The position numbers were made by a program, and so were the translations under genes. The notes beneath the pieces were generated by a model that made no database searches, had not been told where the DNA came from, and saw only the letters and a program-made list of their open reading frames with translations. DNA of 64,000 bases from Nissolia schottii (taxonomy: Eukaryota; Streptophyta; Magnoliopsida; Fabales; Fabaceae): positions 1 through 64,000 of the forward strand of contig QANU01006640.1 in the NCBI GenBank assembly GCA_003254905.1, given 5' to 3'. How positions within the stretch are numbered: the first letter of the stretch is position 1; every line of letters begins with the position of its first letter. Below, piece after piece: positions 21,640 to 32,676 of the stretch.

Positions 21640-21711
21640 TCACTGCTTCATGGGTGGCTCCTCATAAGGCTCCTCATAGCCCTCGTAGTCTTCGCCTGCT
21701 CCTGGAAGCAT
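21640..21711 (-). CDS. Tiny acidic ORF (23 aa) at the conserved LTR site
   Basis: Begins ATG-CTT-CCA-GGA and encodes MLPGAGEDYEGYEEPYEEPP then MKQ. It sits just downstream of the GAGAAC-type hairpin, where other LTRs have the long acidic ORF, which is absent here. Equivalent of 16586-16663. Translation unproven. Confidence 0.3.
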   Translation of the reverse strand: MLPGAGEDYEGYEEPYEEPPMKQ

Positions 21712-22145
21712 AAGCGAGTGGGGGTGAGAACGTTTGTCCTCAGTGGTTTACCTTAGCGTCAGGGCACTTCTTTACTCTCTTATGAACCAGGCCGCTCAGG
21801 AGATCTCTATGTTTACATACATACTTACATCCTACTGATTATCATCTTTTCCTAGGATCTTGAATGGCTTTATATAAATTACTAGGTGACTGGGGAATCT
21901 AGTCTTTCTTATCTAAGTTCTGGTGCTTGTTAACTTTTCTCGCGTACATACATAGCCGTCTCAAGCGTTCTCTTGACGGTACTTACTTCATACATACACT
22001 TATAGACATTATCATATGCTTATACATCACATATTCAATCATCATATCATTGCATATTCATTCATTTCATACTTTATGCATGGGGGTTCTCTTACACTTC
22101 CCGAATGAACTTCGGTCCGGGTTACGTCCTTCTTATATTGACGGC

Positions 22146-22170
22146 CCTGGACGAACTTCAGGTCCAGGGT
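22146..22170. repeat. Hairpin, 8-bp stem, loop GAACTTCAG
   Basis: Stem CCCTGGAC/GTCCAGGG around the 9-base loop GAACTTCAG, the same loop class as in the array at 8139-8312. It lies next to the nested LTR insertion site; the array continues at 26400-26445 with an imperfect unit containing AAACTTCGG. Confidence 0.7.
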
Positions 22171-22211
22171 TATTGTAACACCCTAGGTTAGCAGCTTATG
22201 CTTAAGTCATA

Positions 22212-23365
22212 ATCTGCGTCCGCTAGGTTGTTATCTGCTGTGTGGGAGTACTGCTAGTCCCTACTTTACTTCAGAAAATAATTAAGTTAACTGAAAATAA
22301 GGACCCATTTTTTTTTCATTTTAAACATAATCTATCCGTCAATCTAGAGCCATGCGTGTGGACTATTATGAGTCCCGTATAGTTGTATCACAGATAAATG
22401 CGTGCGTCGTCTGTCATACATGTACATACTTAAACAGTAAATTAAACAGTACCATGTGGGTCCAACAGTCAATGTCATACATGTCAAGAAGTCATATATA
22501 TACATATTATAAATATTGCATGAATGCATCAAAAGGCTACAGAATGGAATACACCAAAATACACATATAACTAGAACAACTAGCAAAAAGGTGGCGTCTC
22601 ATGACAGGGTCGGGATATAGTACTGGTCAGATCTCTGGCTCGTCCCCGCTGAACTCCTCCTCCGGATCCTCCTCGGGGTCCTCTTCTGGATCCTCCTCCT
22701 CCGGCTCTGACCCCTCCGGCTCGTACTTTGGCTCTGGCTCGTCCTCCTCGTCATCCTCCTCCGTGGCTACCAGAGGATACTCCTCCTNATCTGCGTCCGC
22801 TAGGTTGTTATCTGCTGTGTGGGAGTATTGCTAGTCCCTACTTTACTTCGGAAAATAATTAAGTTAACTGAAAATAAGGACCCATTTTTTTTTCATTTTA
22901 AACATAATCTATCCGTCAATCTAGAGCCATGCGTGTGGACTATTATGAGTCCCGTATAGTTGTATCACAGATAAATGCGTGCGTCGTCTGTCATACATGT
23001 ACATACTTAAATAGTAAAGTAAACAGTACCATGTGGATCCAACAGTCAATGTCATACATGTCAAGAAGTCATATATATACATATTATAAATATTGCATGA
23101 ATGCATCAAAAGGCTACAGAATGGAATACACCAAAATACACATATAACTAGAACAACTAGCAAAAAGGTGGCGTCTCATGACAGGGTCGGGATATAGTAC
23201 TGGTCAGATCTCTGGCTCGTCCCCGCTGAACTCCTCCTCCGGATCCTCCTCGGGGTCCTCTTCTGGATCCTCCTCCTCCGGCTCTGACCCCTCCGGCTCG
23301 TACTTTGGCTCTGGCTCGTCCTCCTCGTCATCCTCCTCCGTGGCTACCAGAGGATACTCCTCCTC
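22212..23365. repeat. 577-bp direct duplication with N at the joint
   Basis: 22212-22787 and 22789-23365 are nearly identical (a handful of substitutions) and meet at a single N (22788). The first copy breaks off inside the acidic ORF; the second continues into the complete ORF. A collapsed or mis-joined assembly of two near-identical LTR copies is as likely as a real duplication. Confidence 0.85.
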
Positions 23366-23734
23366 GGGTGAGGAAGGCACTGGTATATCTGGCGGGTCTC
23401 GGGGGCCGTAGGATGGGCCTGCCTCGTAGCTGGGAGTACGAGGTGCGAACTGACGGCGATAGTTTCTGGCTGTTCTCATCTGTGCCGTCTGCCGGTAAGC
23501 CTTGGGCGGTCGCAATCTCACAGAAACTGGGTCGACCTCCATGTCCTTCTCGTACGGAATGGGCTCGCCGTCGGCGGAAGTCTCTGGCTCGGGGAATACT
23601 GGTGGCGCGACTCGGCGGGGTGTGGGACGATTCACTACTAGTACTGACCAAAGCTTTGCCTCCTCCCCTGTCTCAGGGTCTACGGTCCTAAATCTGCTGC
23701 GCAGGATCTGCCTCTTTCTCTGCGGGGACGTCAT
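23204..23734 (-). CDS. Intact LTR-embedded basic-to-acidic protein (176 aa)
   Basis: Starts MTSPQRKRQILRSRFRTVD (basic N-terminus, possible nuclear-localisation-like KR-rich run), then GEEAKLWSVLVVNRPTPRR, a Pro-rich linker, YEKDMEVDPVSVRLRPPKAY, RRQFAPRTPSYEAGPSYGP and a tail of about 60 residues dominated by Glu, Asp and Pro (DPEEDPEEDPEEEFSGDEPE). No transmembrane segment, zinc finger or enzyme motif is visible. Homologous frames lie at the same place in LTRs at 6880, 52930, 54318 and 59583. The start is supported by conservation of the MT-S/T-PP beginning among copies. I do not recognise the family; inference: an element-encoded accessory protein. Confidence 0.6.
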   Translation of the reverse strand: MTSPQRKRQILRSRFRTVDPETGEEAKLWSVLVVNRPTPRRVAPPVFPEPETSADGEPIPYEKDMEVDPVSVRLRPPKAYRQTAQMRTARNYRRQFAPRTPSYEAGPSYGPRDPPDIPVPSSPEEEYPLVATEEDDEEDEPEPKYEPEGSEPEEEDPEEDPEEDPEEEFSGDEPEI

Positions 23735-24589
23735 CTATCTCGCCTGAAGCCATAAGTGAGTGGGGGTGAGAACGGTGGTTTTCAGTGGTGAACTATGACT
23801 AGGGCTCTAGTTACTCAATTATGCTCCGGCCGTCCAGGAGATCTCTAAGTGTTTATCCATCTAGACATCCTACCAATTATTTCTTGCCTAAGTTCCTGGG
23901 CGGCTTTATTTAGTTACTAGGTGACGGGGAACTAATCTTTCTTACTAAGTTCTCGTGCTTTCTATCCTTGACCGTTCTGACACTACTACACCTCTATGTA
24001 TGCCCGGTGACCTTGCCCCATGCGTTCCCTTCGAGCATGGTGACATGGTCGGGACATAGCGACGCTTTAATCACATAGGTATGTATGCAAGGTGATCGTG
24101 TCCCATGCGTTCCCTTCGAGCCTGGTGACGTGATCGAGCCCCATGCGTTCTTTTTGAGCATGGTGACGTACACAAGGCCTGCGTTCCCTTCGAGCCTGCT
24201 CTTGCGCACTATGCATGAACTTTAACATTTTAATTAACCGGTGTCATATACGTTCTTTTTCTTACGCATACCAGCTCACTCGGGTTAGCATCTTCTCATT
24301 CATCATATCTCATCATTACATGCACTTTATCTTTCTGTACTGTTCTGGTTCTTACGTTCATTATTATCTTCATTCATTAACCTCAGGCATAGCATAGTCT
24401 CTAGTGGTCTATCCTCATGATGCATGCTCGACTCGATACTCATACCCTTGTTCACTGCACCCTTAGGTGGTTCATAGTAAAACATATGACATGATAAACT
24501 TATCGCATAAACTTCTACTGCTAAGTGCTTGTTGGAATATATGGGACCTTGAATCCCCTCTTTGAAAACCATGCAGCCGTTCCAGGGAA

Positions 24590-25220
24590 CCTCCGCGGAA
24601 CCCATTAGTAACTCTTCAGGAAAGCACACAACCTATCCGGGGTACCTACGCGGAACCCACTCCGCGCCCTACTGGGCTCACTCAACTCACTCGTGAATCA
24701 CTCCACCACTTCCGGGAACCACTCAACCACTTCAGGGAACCACACTACCACTTTAGGGACACTCTGAGGAACCCATTGGCTCACTCAACTTACTCGTGAA
24801 CCACTCCACCACTTCAGGGAACCTCCGCGGAACCCACTAAGAAACCCTCCAGGGAACCACTTAGCAACTCTAGGGAATCCGCTCTACCACTCTAGGGCAT
24901 CTTCCGTGGAAACCACTAATAAACCCTCCAGGGAACCACTTAGCGACTCTAGGGAATCCACTCTACCACTCTAGGGCATCCTCCACAGAAACCACTAAGA
25001 AACCCTCCAGGGAACCACTACTGACACCTGCTCTTTAGCTCTCTAGACTCCTCTCAGTCCCTCTCCGCGGAACACTCGGCCCCATCCCAGGTGCCCACTC
25101 ATCAACTTTCTAAACCCCTCTTCGTTACTCTACACGTACCCCTTCGGCATCCGTCTAAGCGCTGCTCAACACTCCCTAGACTCCTCTCAGTCACTCTCCG
25201 CGGAGCACTCGGCGCTTACC
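24590..25220. repeat. Repeat domain of GGGAACCACT / CTCCGCGGAACC words
   Basis: Irregular repeats of CCAGGGAACCACT, CACTCTAGGG and CCTCCGCGGAACCC, occupying the same LTR position as 8555-9090. Words are shared with that block but arranged differently. Confidence 0.7.
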
Positions 25221-26387
25221 TCCTAGATTATTTTCTCTCATTCTCGTACATTCATTCCAAGTTCACACCACATATTCCAACAATACCCGAGCAACAACAT
25301 GAACGTTCGAGAATCATGAAACAACGTAAATATATCCAACATGCAACAATAATATTTGCCCTCATAGCATTTCTAAATTTTTCTTACTCAAAACACATAC
25401 ATAAACATACAATAACCATCCCATAGACAGGGGTGATGATACTACCCACCTGTAGAAAAACTTGGTAGTGGTAGTGAGGGGGGTTTTGAGTGGAGTCCTA
25501 CAAGTCGTGTTGTCTTCCAAAGCTTGAACTCCTCCTTTCTCCAAGGTGAAGAGCTTCGAACAAGGTGGAGGGAAAAAAGGTTGTTCTTCTTGGTTTTGGA
25601 AGGGAGAAAATGCAACTAGGATGAGGAAACTATGGGGCTGTGCTTCGGTTCTTGGAAGGTGGAAGAGGGTGGCAAGAATGCTTGGCTTGAGGCTTGATGT
25701 TGGGTGTTCTTGGAGTTTGGCTTAGATGTGAGTTTTTGGAGAAGGTGGAAGATGAAGTTTTCTCTTGTGAACTTGAGGAAAGGGCTCGATTTTTGGAGGG
25801 CTGAATGTGAGGGAATTAATTGAATTTTAGGATTTAGAAAAAGGTAGTGAATAGTAGGAGGTATGGGCATAGGTATGGCCTATGATGTGATTTGGTTAAA
25901 TGTGTAATTGGTGATGTAAGTGTGGAAGCATGATTTAGGGGATAATTTTGGACAAATATCCCAGCTCTAGACCGTGCAGCCCTTCAGCTCTAGCTGCTGA
26001 AATTTCATTTTCTCCCGGTTCCGGTTCGCTCGTGTTTTATCACTCTCAGTCTCGGTGCGTCGCGCACGGTCATCCGAAAAATATTCTGTTTATACCGTCG
26101 CGATCCTCTAATTCCCCTCTACCTCCGGGTATTAATATTTTAAGGTGTTTGTGAATTTATCTTCGGGAGATTATTCTCACGGACACCTTTTTCGTGTCAG
26201 AAGATTTTATCGGCGGACAGCGGCCGTTCGGTTGTCAGCTGAACTTCCTATCGCGACACGTCTTATTTCCTGGGAATATTCCACTTAATAATTTCCCATT
26301 TTAATTCTCTAATCATGATTAGAAAGTTAATTTAATCGTTATGTTTACGATTATTTTTCTAAGGAAAAATCAGGATGTTACAGTTAT

Positions 26388-26470
26388 GCCCTTCTTACCT
26401 CTTTTTCTGGACGCCCCTAGGCAAACTTCGGGCTCGGGGTCACGTCCCTTTCATCCAGTCCTTCGCCCAT
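26388..26470. repeat. Resumption of LTR E hairpin region
   Basis: After the nested LTR the host LTR continues with a CCCC..AAACTTCGG..CGGGG imperfect stem-loop of the GAACTTCG class. Confidence 0.45.
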
Positions 26471-27094
26471 GTAGTCGTGGCCATACCGCTACAACCACTT
26501 CTGTTCCCAACTTGACGATGACCAGGCTGCGCTCACACCTGAGTGGTTGCGAACCACCGACGGAGAACTTCGTTCCATCATCGCCTATCAAGTGGGCTAA
26601 CCTCCACTAGGTAGGAAGCGGGGGCTGGCCCTTGCGACGCAGCCAGGCATTGGACTCATACATCATCATAATCATATCTTTAGGTGTGACGTTACTCTTT
26701 CTCATTCATCATTTCTTTTCTTTCTTTCTTTACATTCATCATTATTAACCAATCCACCCTTTTGGGACTGGTGACGGGCGTGCCCGTAGACTTTGCCAAG
26801 ATAGAGACTCCCTATCATATAACTAGATACTTGTTCCCTGGGGTTCCATTATGATCTTTAAGCATTAAGTGATTAACCTCTAGTTTTCTAAGGTCATCCT
26901 AACACTTACTGACAACCTGGTCCTCATGATGCATGGTATCATAGACATTCTAGTCATAAACATTCTACATGCAATGTTCCACATATATCCTATCTATTAC
27001 ATACATCCATCATGTACATCAGTTAGATCATTACTCGTTGGACCATGTGCCCAAGATAGCTCCCATGAGTTCCCTTGCCTCACAGACTGCTCAG

Positions 27095-27355
27095 CGTAAC
27101 TTTGGGTCCGCTCAGCGGTCCCTGAGACTAGCTCCTCCATTCTTTCAAAATTCATTTTCAAAGGGCTCTTAGGCTGCTTAGCGGTGCACTAGACCGCTCG
27201 GCGGTCTAATGCCTAGTTCAAAAAGCATTTTCCATCCTTATCGCTAAGTTTCAGCCTAGTCCGCTCAGCGGTGAACTTCAGACCGCTTAGTGGTTGAGCG
27301 GCTCGCTCAACGGTTGAGTCCGCTCAGCTGCTCCTGAGTTCGCTCAGCGCCCTGG
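27095..27355. repeat. GCTCAGCGGT word array in LTR E
   Basis: About eight irregularly spaced copies of (C)CGCTCAGCGGTC and single-base variants. Each core CCGCTnAGCGG is a dyad with one central base. Confidence 0.8.
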
Positions 27356-27788
27356 GCGAAAATGCAGCACCTTCTTTGTTTTCTTGCGTTTCTTTCCATC
27401 ACCACCCATGGCCACTCCTTGGGAATCCTACACATGTTTCAACAAGTATATGACTATATTTAGTCCAGGTCACAGGACCCTTCAGAATCAATCAAAACCT
27501 AACATAGCAGTTCTAAAATAATACATGAAACAACATAAACAAAGCAAGCATGGAAACACCACCAAGGAGGTGAGTAAAACTAAGGTTACCCACTTCCTTA
27601 GAGGCTTGAAGAGGGCTGGAAATGATGGCAAAGATGCAGGTTCCCTGGGTATTCAGCCTTCCCAGATAGCTTCCTGAATTCAGCAGTGTTCCAGCAGGGT
27701 TTCCGCAGCACGTCCGCAGAGCACACGGGCAGAGATTCAACTTAGTTCCAAAGAGAATTTTCTCTAAAATTTTCTGAATATGGGGGGC

Positions 27789-27796
27789 TATTTATA
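27789..27796 (-). promoter_or_regulatory. TATA box of LTR E inside a perfect dyad
   Basis: TATAAATA on the minus strand, within GGCTAT-TT-ATAGCC whose halves are perfectly complementary. The same arrangement is at 33001-33008, 58386-58393 and 61878-61885. Confidence 0.65.
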
Positions 27797-28634
27797 GCCA
27801 AAATTTAACCCCAAAATTACCCTTTTGCCCCTTGAAAAAATTACCATGTTGTCCTTTTTATTTTCTTAAATAATTAATTGATTCAAAAGATAATTCAAAT
27901 GTCAAATCAATGAATAGTAATTGAATTTTTTTAATATCTTCCTTGGTAAATCTGATTCCCCATGTGCTGGTTGCCAATTTTGACGTCCTCCCGGTCCCGT
28001 TTCGCTTGTGTTTGGTCGCTCGCAGTCCCGGACGGTTGTCTGAAAAATATTCTGCTTATACCGTCGCAATCCTCTAATTTCCTTCCACCTAGAAATAATG
28101 TTCACTCAAGGCATTTGTGAATTTTCCTCCGGAGGAGTATTCTTCACAGATACCTTTGACATGCCGTTGAACCCTGGTGACTGCAGACCACCATTCCGCT
28201 TGTGGTTTCGCCATTGTCCAATCTTCCTAATGAGGTTGTGGGGCTATTCTAAGGTATTTGTACCCTTTCCTAGGTACAGGTTAGGTTTCCAGAGACTTGG
28301 GGATATCTGCTCAGTTCTACTGGCTAAACGGGGCCAAACAGGGTTGTTCTAGTGTTTGCGGAATCGTCCGAAACTGAACCAATTTTCATTTTTCCAACAG
28401 AATAATTTCTACTAACCTCGGCATATTAACTCATGCCAAAGGGTTCTACAAACAGTTAATTGGAGAAATTTTCACTAAGAAAGAAGTGGGATGTTACACT
28501 ACCTACAATGCAAGCTAGATTAGTTATGGTCCAGAATACTAGTAATCTAGAATAAAAAAATTATGGACAACGCTTTTATTTCAAGAGTGAATGGGAAATC
28601 ACATTTCAAAGGATGTAACTTTAGCTTTTGCGGT

Positions 28635-29264
28635 TTATGTTACAAGAAATGGACGATAAATGGTGGGAATCAATTTCAGGTCTTCTTTTCTTCTTACAGT
28701 AACTCCAAATTGCTCAGCCATGTTCAAGTTCTCACATTTCATTCCATTGGGAAGCTTCCAATCAAAGTGATATAACAGAAAAGCAAGGGCCACCTCAACA
28801 TTTATTAAGCCTAACGTGCTCCCCGGGCATATTCTTCTTCCAGCACCAAATGGAAGGTACTCAAAATTACTCCCTTTGTAGTCAATGGAACTGTCAACAA
28901 ATCTCTCCGGATAAAAGCTCTCTGGTTCAATCCAATAGTTTGAGTCCCTTCCCATTCCCCAAGCATTCACTATAACCTTGCTCTTGTATGGTATGTGATA
29001 TCCTTTAATCTCACATGCTTGTCGACATTGTCTCGGAATTAAAAGGGGAGCTGGAGGGTGTAACCTTAGGGTCTCTTTGATTACTGATTTCAAATATCCG
29101 AGTTCATTGGTGCAATTCTCATCAACCTTTCCCTTTCCCTTTATGTTGAACACCTCTCTCACCTCAACTTGTGCTTTCCTCATTACTCTTGGATTTCTTA
29201 TCATCTCTGCCATTTCCCAATCTATGGTAGTTGCTGATGTCTCACCACCGGCACTAAAGATGTC
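28635..29264 (-). pseudogene. P450 copy B: exon 2 only (CYP71D-like)
   Basis: 630-nt exon with intact frame from the splice acceptor (TTTTCAG|GAC) to TAA. It keeps [17 protein letters not shown] (ExxR), PERF and [10 protein letters not shown]. It differs from A by an extra Gly-Lys in KGKGKV and by an early FSAG for FGAG. The intron is preserved only to about 29456; beyond that lies Ogre retrotransposon sequence, and exon 1 (about 305 codons with the membrane anchor) is missing from the window. It cannot encode a full P450. The solo LTR E lies just downstream (in transcription sense) of its stop. Confidence 0.9.
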
Positions 29265-29456
29265 CTGAAAAGTAATTATCGAAAAGAGGATAAGCTAATG
29301 CAAAAAAATCCAAAGAAAAAGTTATGCAGATGATGTTCAATACTACAAGATGGCAAATACTACACTATTTTAAAAAATGATATATGCCGGTTTGGATGTA
29401 CGTACTATTTTAAAATTTTACCCTTTTTTTCTTTGACATGATTAGAACCTTTTGAT

Positions 29457-31133
29457 TTTATTCATTTCTTCCCACTTTTACCCATCCTTGTCTCCCCCTG
29501 ACTTGGATCTTTGCACATAATCCAATTGACTGCTCTCTCAATTTAGAAATTAAGGGAGATCATTGTTTTTCTTTTACGGCTTAGGGATTATGAAACAAGA
29601 AATTTCTCCTGTTACGCTCAAATGGGGTAACAAAGGATATTCCTAATTATGGTAGGCTTTATTTGGCCAAGTGGGTTAAATTCTAATGAACAGAATGCCT
29701 TGATCATTTCCTATTATTTCCAATTATTAAAATTAGAGACTTAAACAAATTCAATTGTGCAATAACAATGGTGATTTTCTCTTTCTCACTTAGTGTTTCG
29801 GCTCACTCCCTCACTTGGTTAAGGTCTCATTTTCTTCAATTTAAAAACATCTTCAAGGTTATGCTTATGCAAACAAGTAGAAATGCATATTGACATGTTC
29901 ATGGTATATATGTACTCACAAAGGTCTATTATGGGTACTGAAACAATTCAATTCATGATGTGTATGTGTTCATGCATCAAATCCCAAGTAAAGTAAACTA
30001 ATACTCAACATTGTTTTCAAACAAACATAATTTATCCTAACTAAGAAAATTAATTAAGGTGCTAGAAAATTAAAATTGCTCCCTGTTTATGGTGAATGAG
30101 TTTCCTTGATGTAGCCTCCTTGCAGTTGAAGCCACTTTTGCTTTGAGGATATAGAGGCTCATCTTCTCTGAAGAATCATGCTCTTCTTCCTCTCTATTTG
30201 TCTGGAAATGATTCTCTTTTTATACAATGCCTTGGTAGGTATTTCTTATTGCTTTGTGGCCTGCAAAACAATTAGAAATTCCTTTCCAAGAACTAACATA
30301 GCAAGCGTTAGAGAAATCATATGATCAAATTTAAAAGATAATGTTTTCATTTTGAATCCTTTGCAGACAGAATTTCCTGCAACTGCGGACAGAATTTTCC
30401 GTTTAAGTGGTCAGAAATTCCCACTTATTGTGGCCAGAATTTCCACAATGTTTTTGGATTCATAATAAAACATATGTTCTTTGTAATATCTTGGTCTTTG
30501 ATCATAAGGTGCTTTTTAGAAAGATTCTTTTCTACAAAATTTCTTTCCATTTCTAAACAGCTAAGAATCTTGCTTTCAAATTAAATCGTGTGCACCTTTC
30601 TCAGATAGTTGTTTGGAAGGTTTTAAAATCTGTCATTAGGTTTAAAATCAAAGTTCTTCAATTAAGTATGTTTTTGAAAAATATTAGCACTAAGAATTTA
30701 AATCTAATCACATGATTTAGATAAAAACCTTTAATTCTTAATTTATTTGAAAATTAGAATGCTAACTCCAGTTTTTTGAATCTGATTTGGTTCATTACGA
30801 GTTTATCATTCTTTGTCACCATGTTTCATAAAAACATATTCTAACACTTTAAAATTAATAAACTACTAAAATGAAAAACTCACAAACACTGGGTTGCCTC
30901 CCAGGAAGCGCTTGTTTAACGTCGTTAGCTCGACGCCTGTTTCTAGCTAGGTTTGTTACTTCTCCGGATTATGTCTTTGGTTTTGGTTAGAGTTAAACCT
31001 GGTATAGACTTAGGAACAGAACATGCTAGCCAAAAACATTAGAAACAAGATAAAAATAACTTCACAATTGCTTAATTAAACAAAACTCAAGCTATGTAAT
31101 TTTGATGCAACTCCCCGACAACGGCGCCAATTT
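29457..31133 (-). mobile_element. 5' internal (leader) part of an Ogre/Tat-type element
   Basis: Lies on the internal side of the tRNA-Arg-type primer site (31112-31129) of the LTR at 31134-32676. It is non-coding as far as I can see; it contains the phrase GGGTTGCCTCCCAGGAAGCG (30892-30911), which I associate with legume retrotransposon leaders. It ends abruptly against the P450-B intron at about 29456, so the rest of the element was deleted. Confidence 0.6.
31112..31129 (-). promoter_or_regulatory. Primer-binding site, tRNA-Arg type
   Basis: Minus strand TGGCGCCGTTGTCGGGGA, 4 bases after the LTR end (CATCA). This sequence is the primer site known from Ogre and other Tat-lineage Ty3/gypsy elements. 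Confidence 0.75.
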
Positions 31134-32676
31134 TGATGAAAGCCAAATGTGCGTGTTTGTTCAATGCTTTTGTCAGAAGCTTAGTTTGAACTTTCGGTCG
31201 TTTCAAAATAATATATCCTACTTTACGGCTTTCAGATCCACAAGGGATCTAATTGCAGTATAGTCGGGTATAATCATATCCACAGGGAGTTGTAAAATTA
31301 CCATTCTTGAGTTTAGTTAATTAAACAATGAAGTGAAGGATTTGATAAGTTGTTTGATAGTTCAATAAATAAATAACAACATAAAAGTAAATAGGCAACA
31401 AATCAGAGCTAGATCCAGAAGCTTGTTGGGAATTGAATCATATCATAGGTTCATGCATCCATTTACTTATTACATAGAATTATCATTTCATTGATTGCCC
31501 GCCACCAGTTCTTAACTTGTCATTGCTTTCGCCACCAGTGCTTTGTTAAACTGTCACTTTCGCACATGAGCTTAACAAAGTACGTCAGCATTATTTCAGA
31601 TGTTAAAATGGCTAACCTTTATTCCAGTTATGGCAACAAGATTAGATGAAATGATTTAGTTCCGACTCTAATGATTGTAACTTTCGTTCACAACATTCAA
31701 GTCTAGGATCTAGCTTAGTATAGCGATATTGATTTTAACTTGGTTATGACTTAATTAATATAACTTTCGTTCATACAACTAAGTCCCAAATTAAGAAGCA
31801 ATACACTAAACAAAAGCTAGCATTAAGTGCAAAATCATTCAAGCGAATCATAGAAACAGATAGATTCATATGCAATAGTTACATGGATACAATCATACTA
31901 CAATAATGATCAAAATCCCAACAACAAAAGGATTACAAATCCATCTTACAAGAGAATCTCGGAGGCAAGGTTTAGACGCTTACCATGACACGGTTTCACG
32001 CTATCATGACAGCAGTTCGCCAAGGTTCTTCGATCTCTGGGCTCCTTCACCGGCCTCCTCTTTGTTGCTAAACTAAACAATGCTAAAACGTGTAAAAGAA
32101 TGAAGTGTTTTTTGTGGGGGAAGAGGGTGTATGGAAGATGATCTTCAATGAATGGCACGACCTCCTCTTTATAGGCAAAATTCGATGGCACCGCACAATG
32201 GTTTGGGTGCCATCGCTGAGCGGTAAGGGCGTTATCGCTGAGCAACTTGTACTTTATCGCTGAGCAGCTTATCTTTTCACGCGGTGTAATAAATGCTCCA
32301 GCAGCTTTTGCAGGGGCGGCGCCGCCTCCAGGCTAGCGCCAGCTGGCGCAATAAATGCAGCGGCTGCAAGTGGCTTCGGTGGTACAACCGCTGAGCGGCC
32401 AAGGGTGCACCGCTGAGCAGTCTTGTCCTTATACGCTGAGCGATTCTTTGTTTACCGCTAAGCAGTCCTTCACTGATTTCCTCTCTTAAGCTCTTTTCCA
32501 CTTTTGCCCTTTGGCTCCATTCTTTATGGGATTCTTCTCATAAATTATGCTTGCATCCATTTTACAAAATATATTATAAACCTACAAAAATTGGGGAATT
32601 CATTAGATAATCCTTTAAAACATAAGCGAATAAGCCTTTTTAATAGGTCAAAATTTCATAAATTGGGCACTTATCA
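31134..32676 (-). mobile_element. 5' LTR of an Ogre/Tat-type element (1543 bp)
   Basis: On the minus strand from TGATAAGTGCCC (32676) to TTTCATCA (31134), followed by the primer-binding site. The right boundary abuts a fragment of solo LTR E at 32677. It contains an array of CGCTGAGCGG words (32205-32470) like those in the unrelated chromovirus-type LTRs. No second LTR is in the window. Confidence 0.75.
32205..32470. repeat. CGCTGAGCGG word array in the Ogre LTR
   Basis: At least seven copies of CGCTGAGC(G/A) with the full dyad CCGCTGAGCGG at about 32390. In element-sense orientation it is the complement of the words in the chromovirus LTRs. Confidence 0.8.

Larger units (their letters stand above)
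22174..26382 (-). mobile_element. Nested solo LTR 'B', 4209 bp, TSD GTTAT
   Basis: On the minus strand TGTAACATCCTGATTTTTCC to CCTAGGGTGTTACA, flanked by GTTAT at 22169-22173 and 26383-26387. It is a close relative of the solo LTR at 6387-10273. About 577 bp near its 3' end are present twice with an N at the joint (22788); without this the LTR is about 3.63 kb. It holds the only fully intact 176-codon acidic ORF (23204-23734) and a domain of GGAACC/CACTC words (24590-25220). Confidence 0.9.
21234..28498 (-). mobile_element. Solo LTR 'E' (about 3.05 kb without its nested insert), TSD CTACC/TTACC
   Basis: On the minus strand it starts TGTAACATCCCACTTC and ends CTAGGGTGTTACA. Flanks are TTACC (21229-21233) and CTACC (28499-28503), one mismatch. 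Copy A (GGTCCTACCCACAATG near 17505) shows the empty site, so CTACC is ancestral. It contains a TATA box (27789-27796), GCTCAGCGGT words (27095-27355), a hairpin with an 8-bp stem split by the nested LTR, and a 23-codon acidic ORF (21640-21711). Its right 1.1 kb recurs at 32677-33794 beside copy C, so insertion predates the B/C duplication. Confidence 0.85.

Noticed and set aside
22601-23411. Ser/Gly-rich plus-strand frames (SGSSSGSSSGSS type)
   Set aside because: Antisense of the GAG/GAC-rich acidic tail of the LTR ORF; the composition is forced by the other strand.
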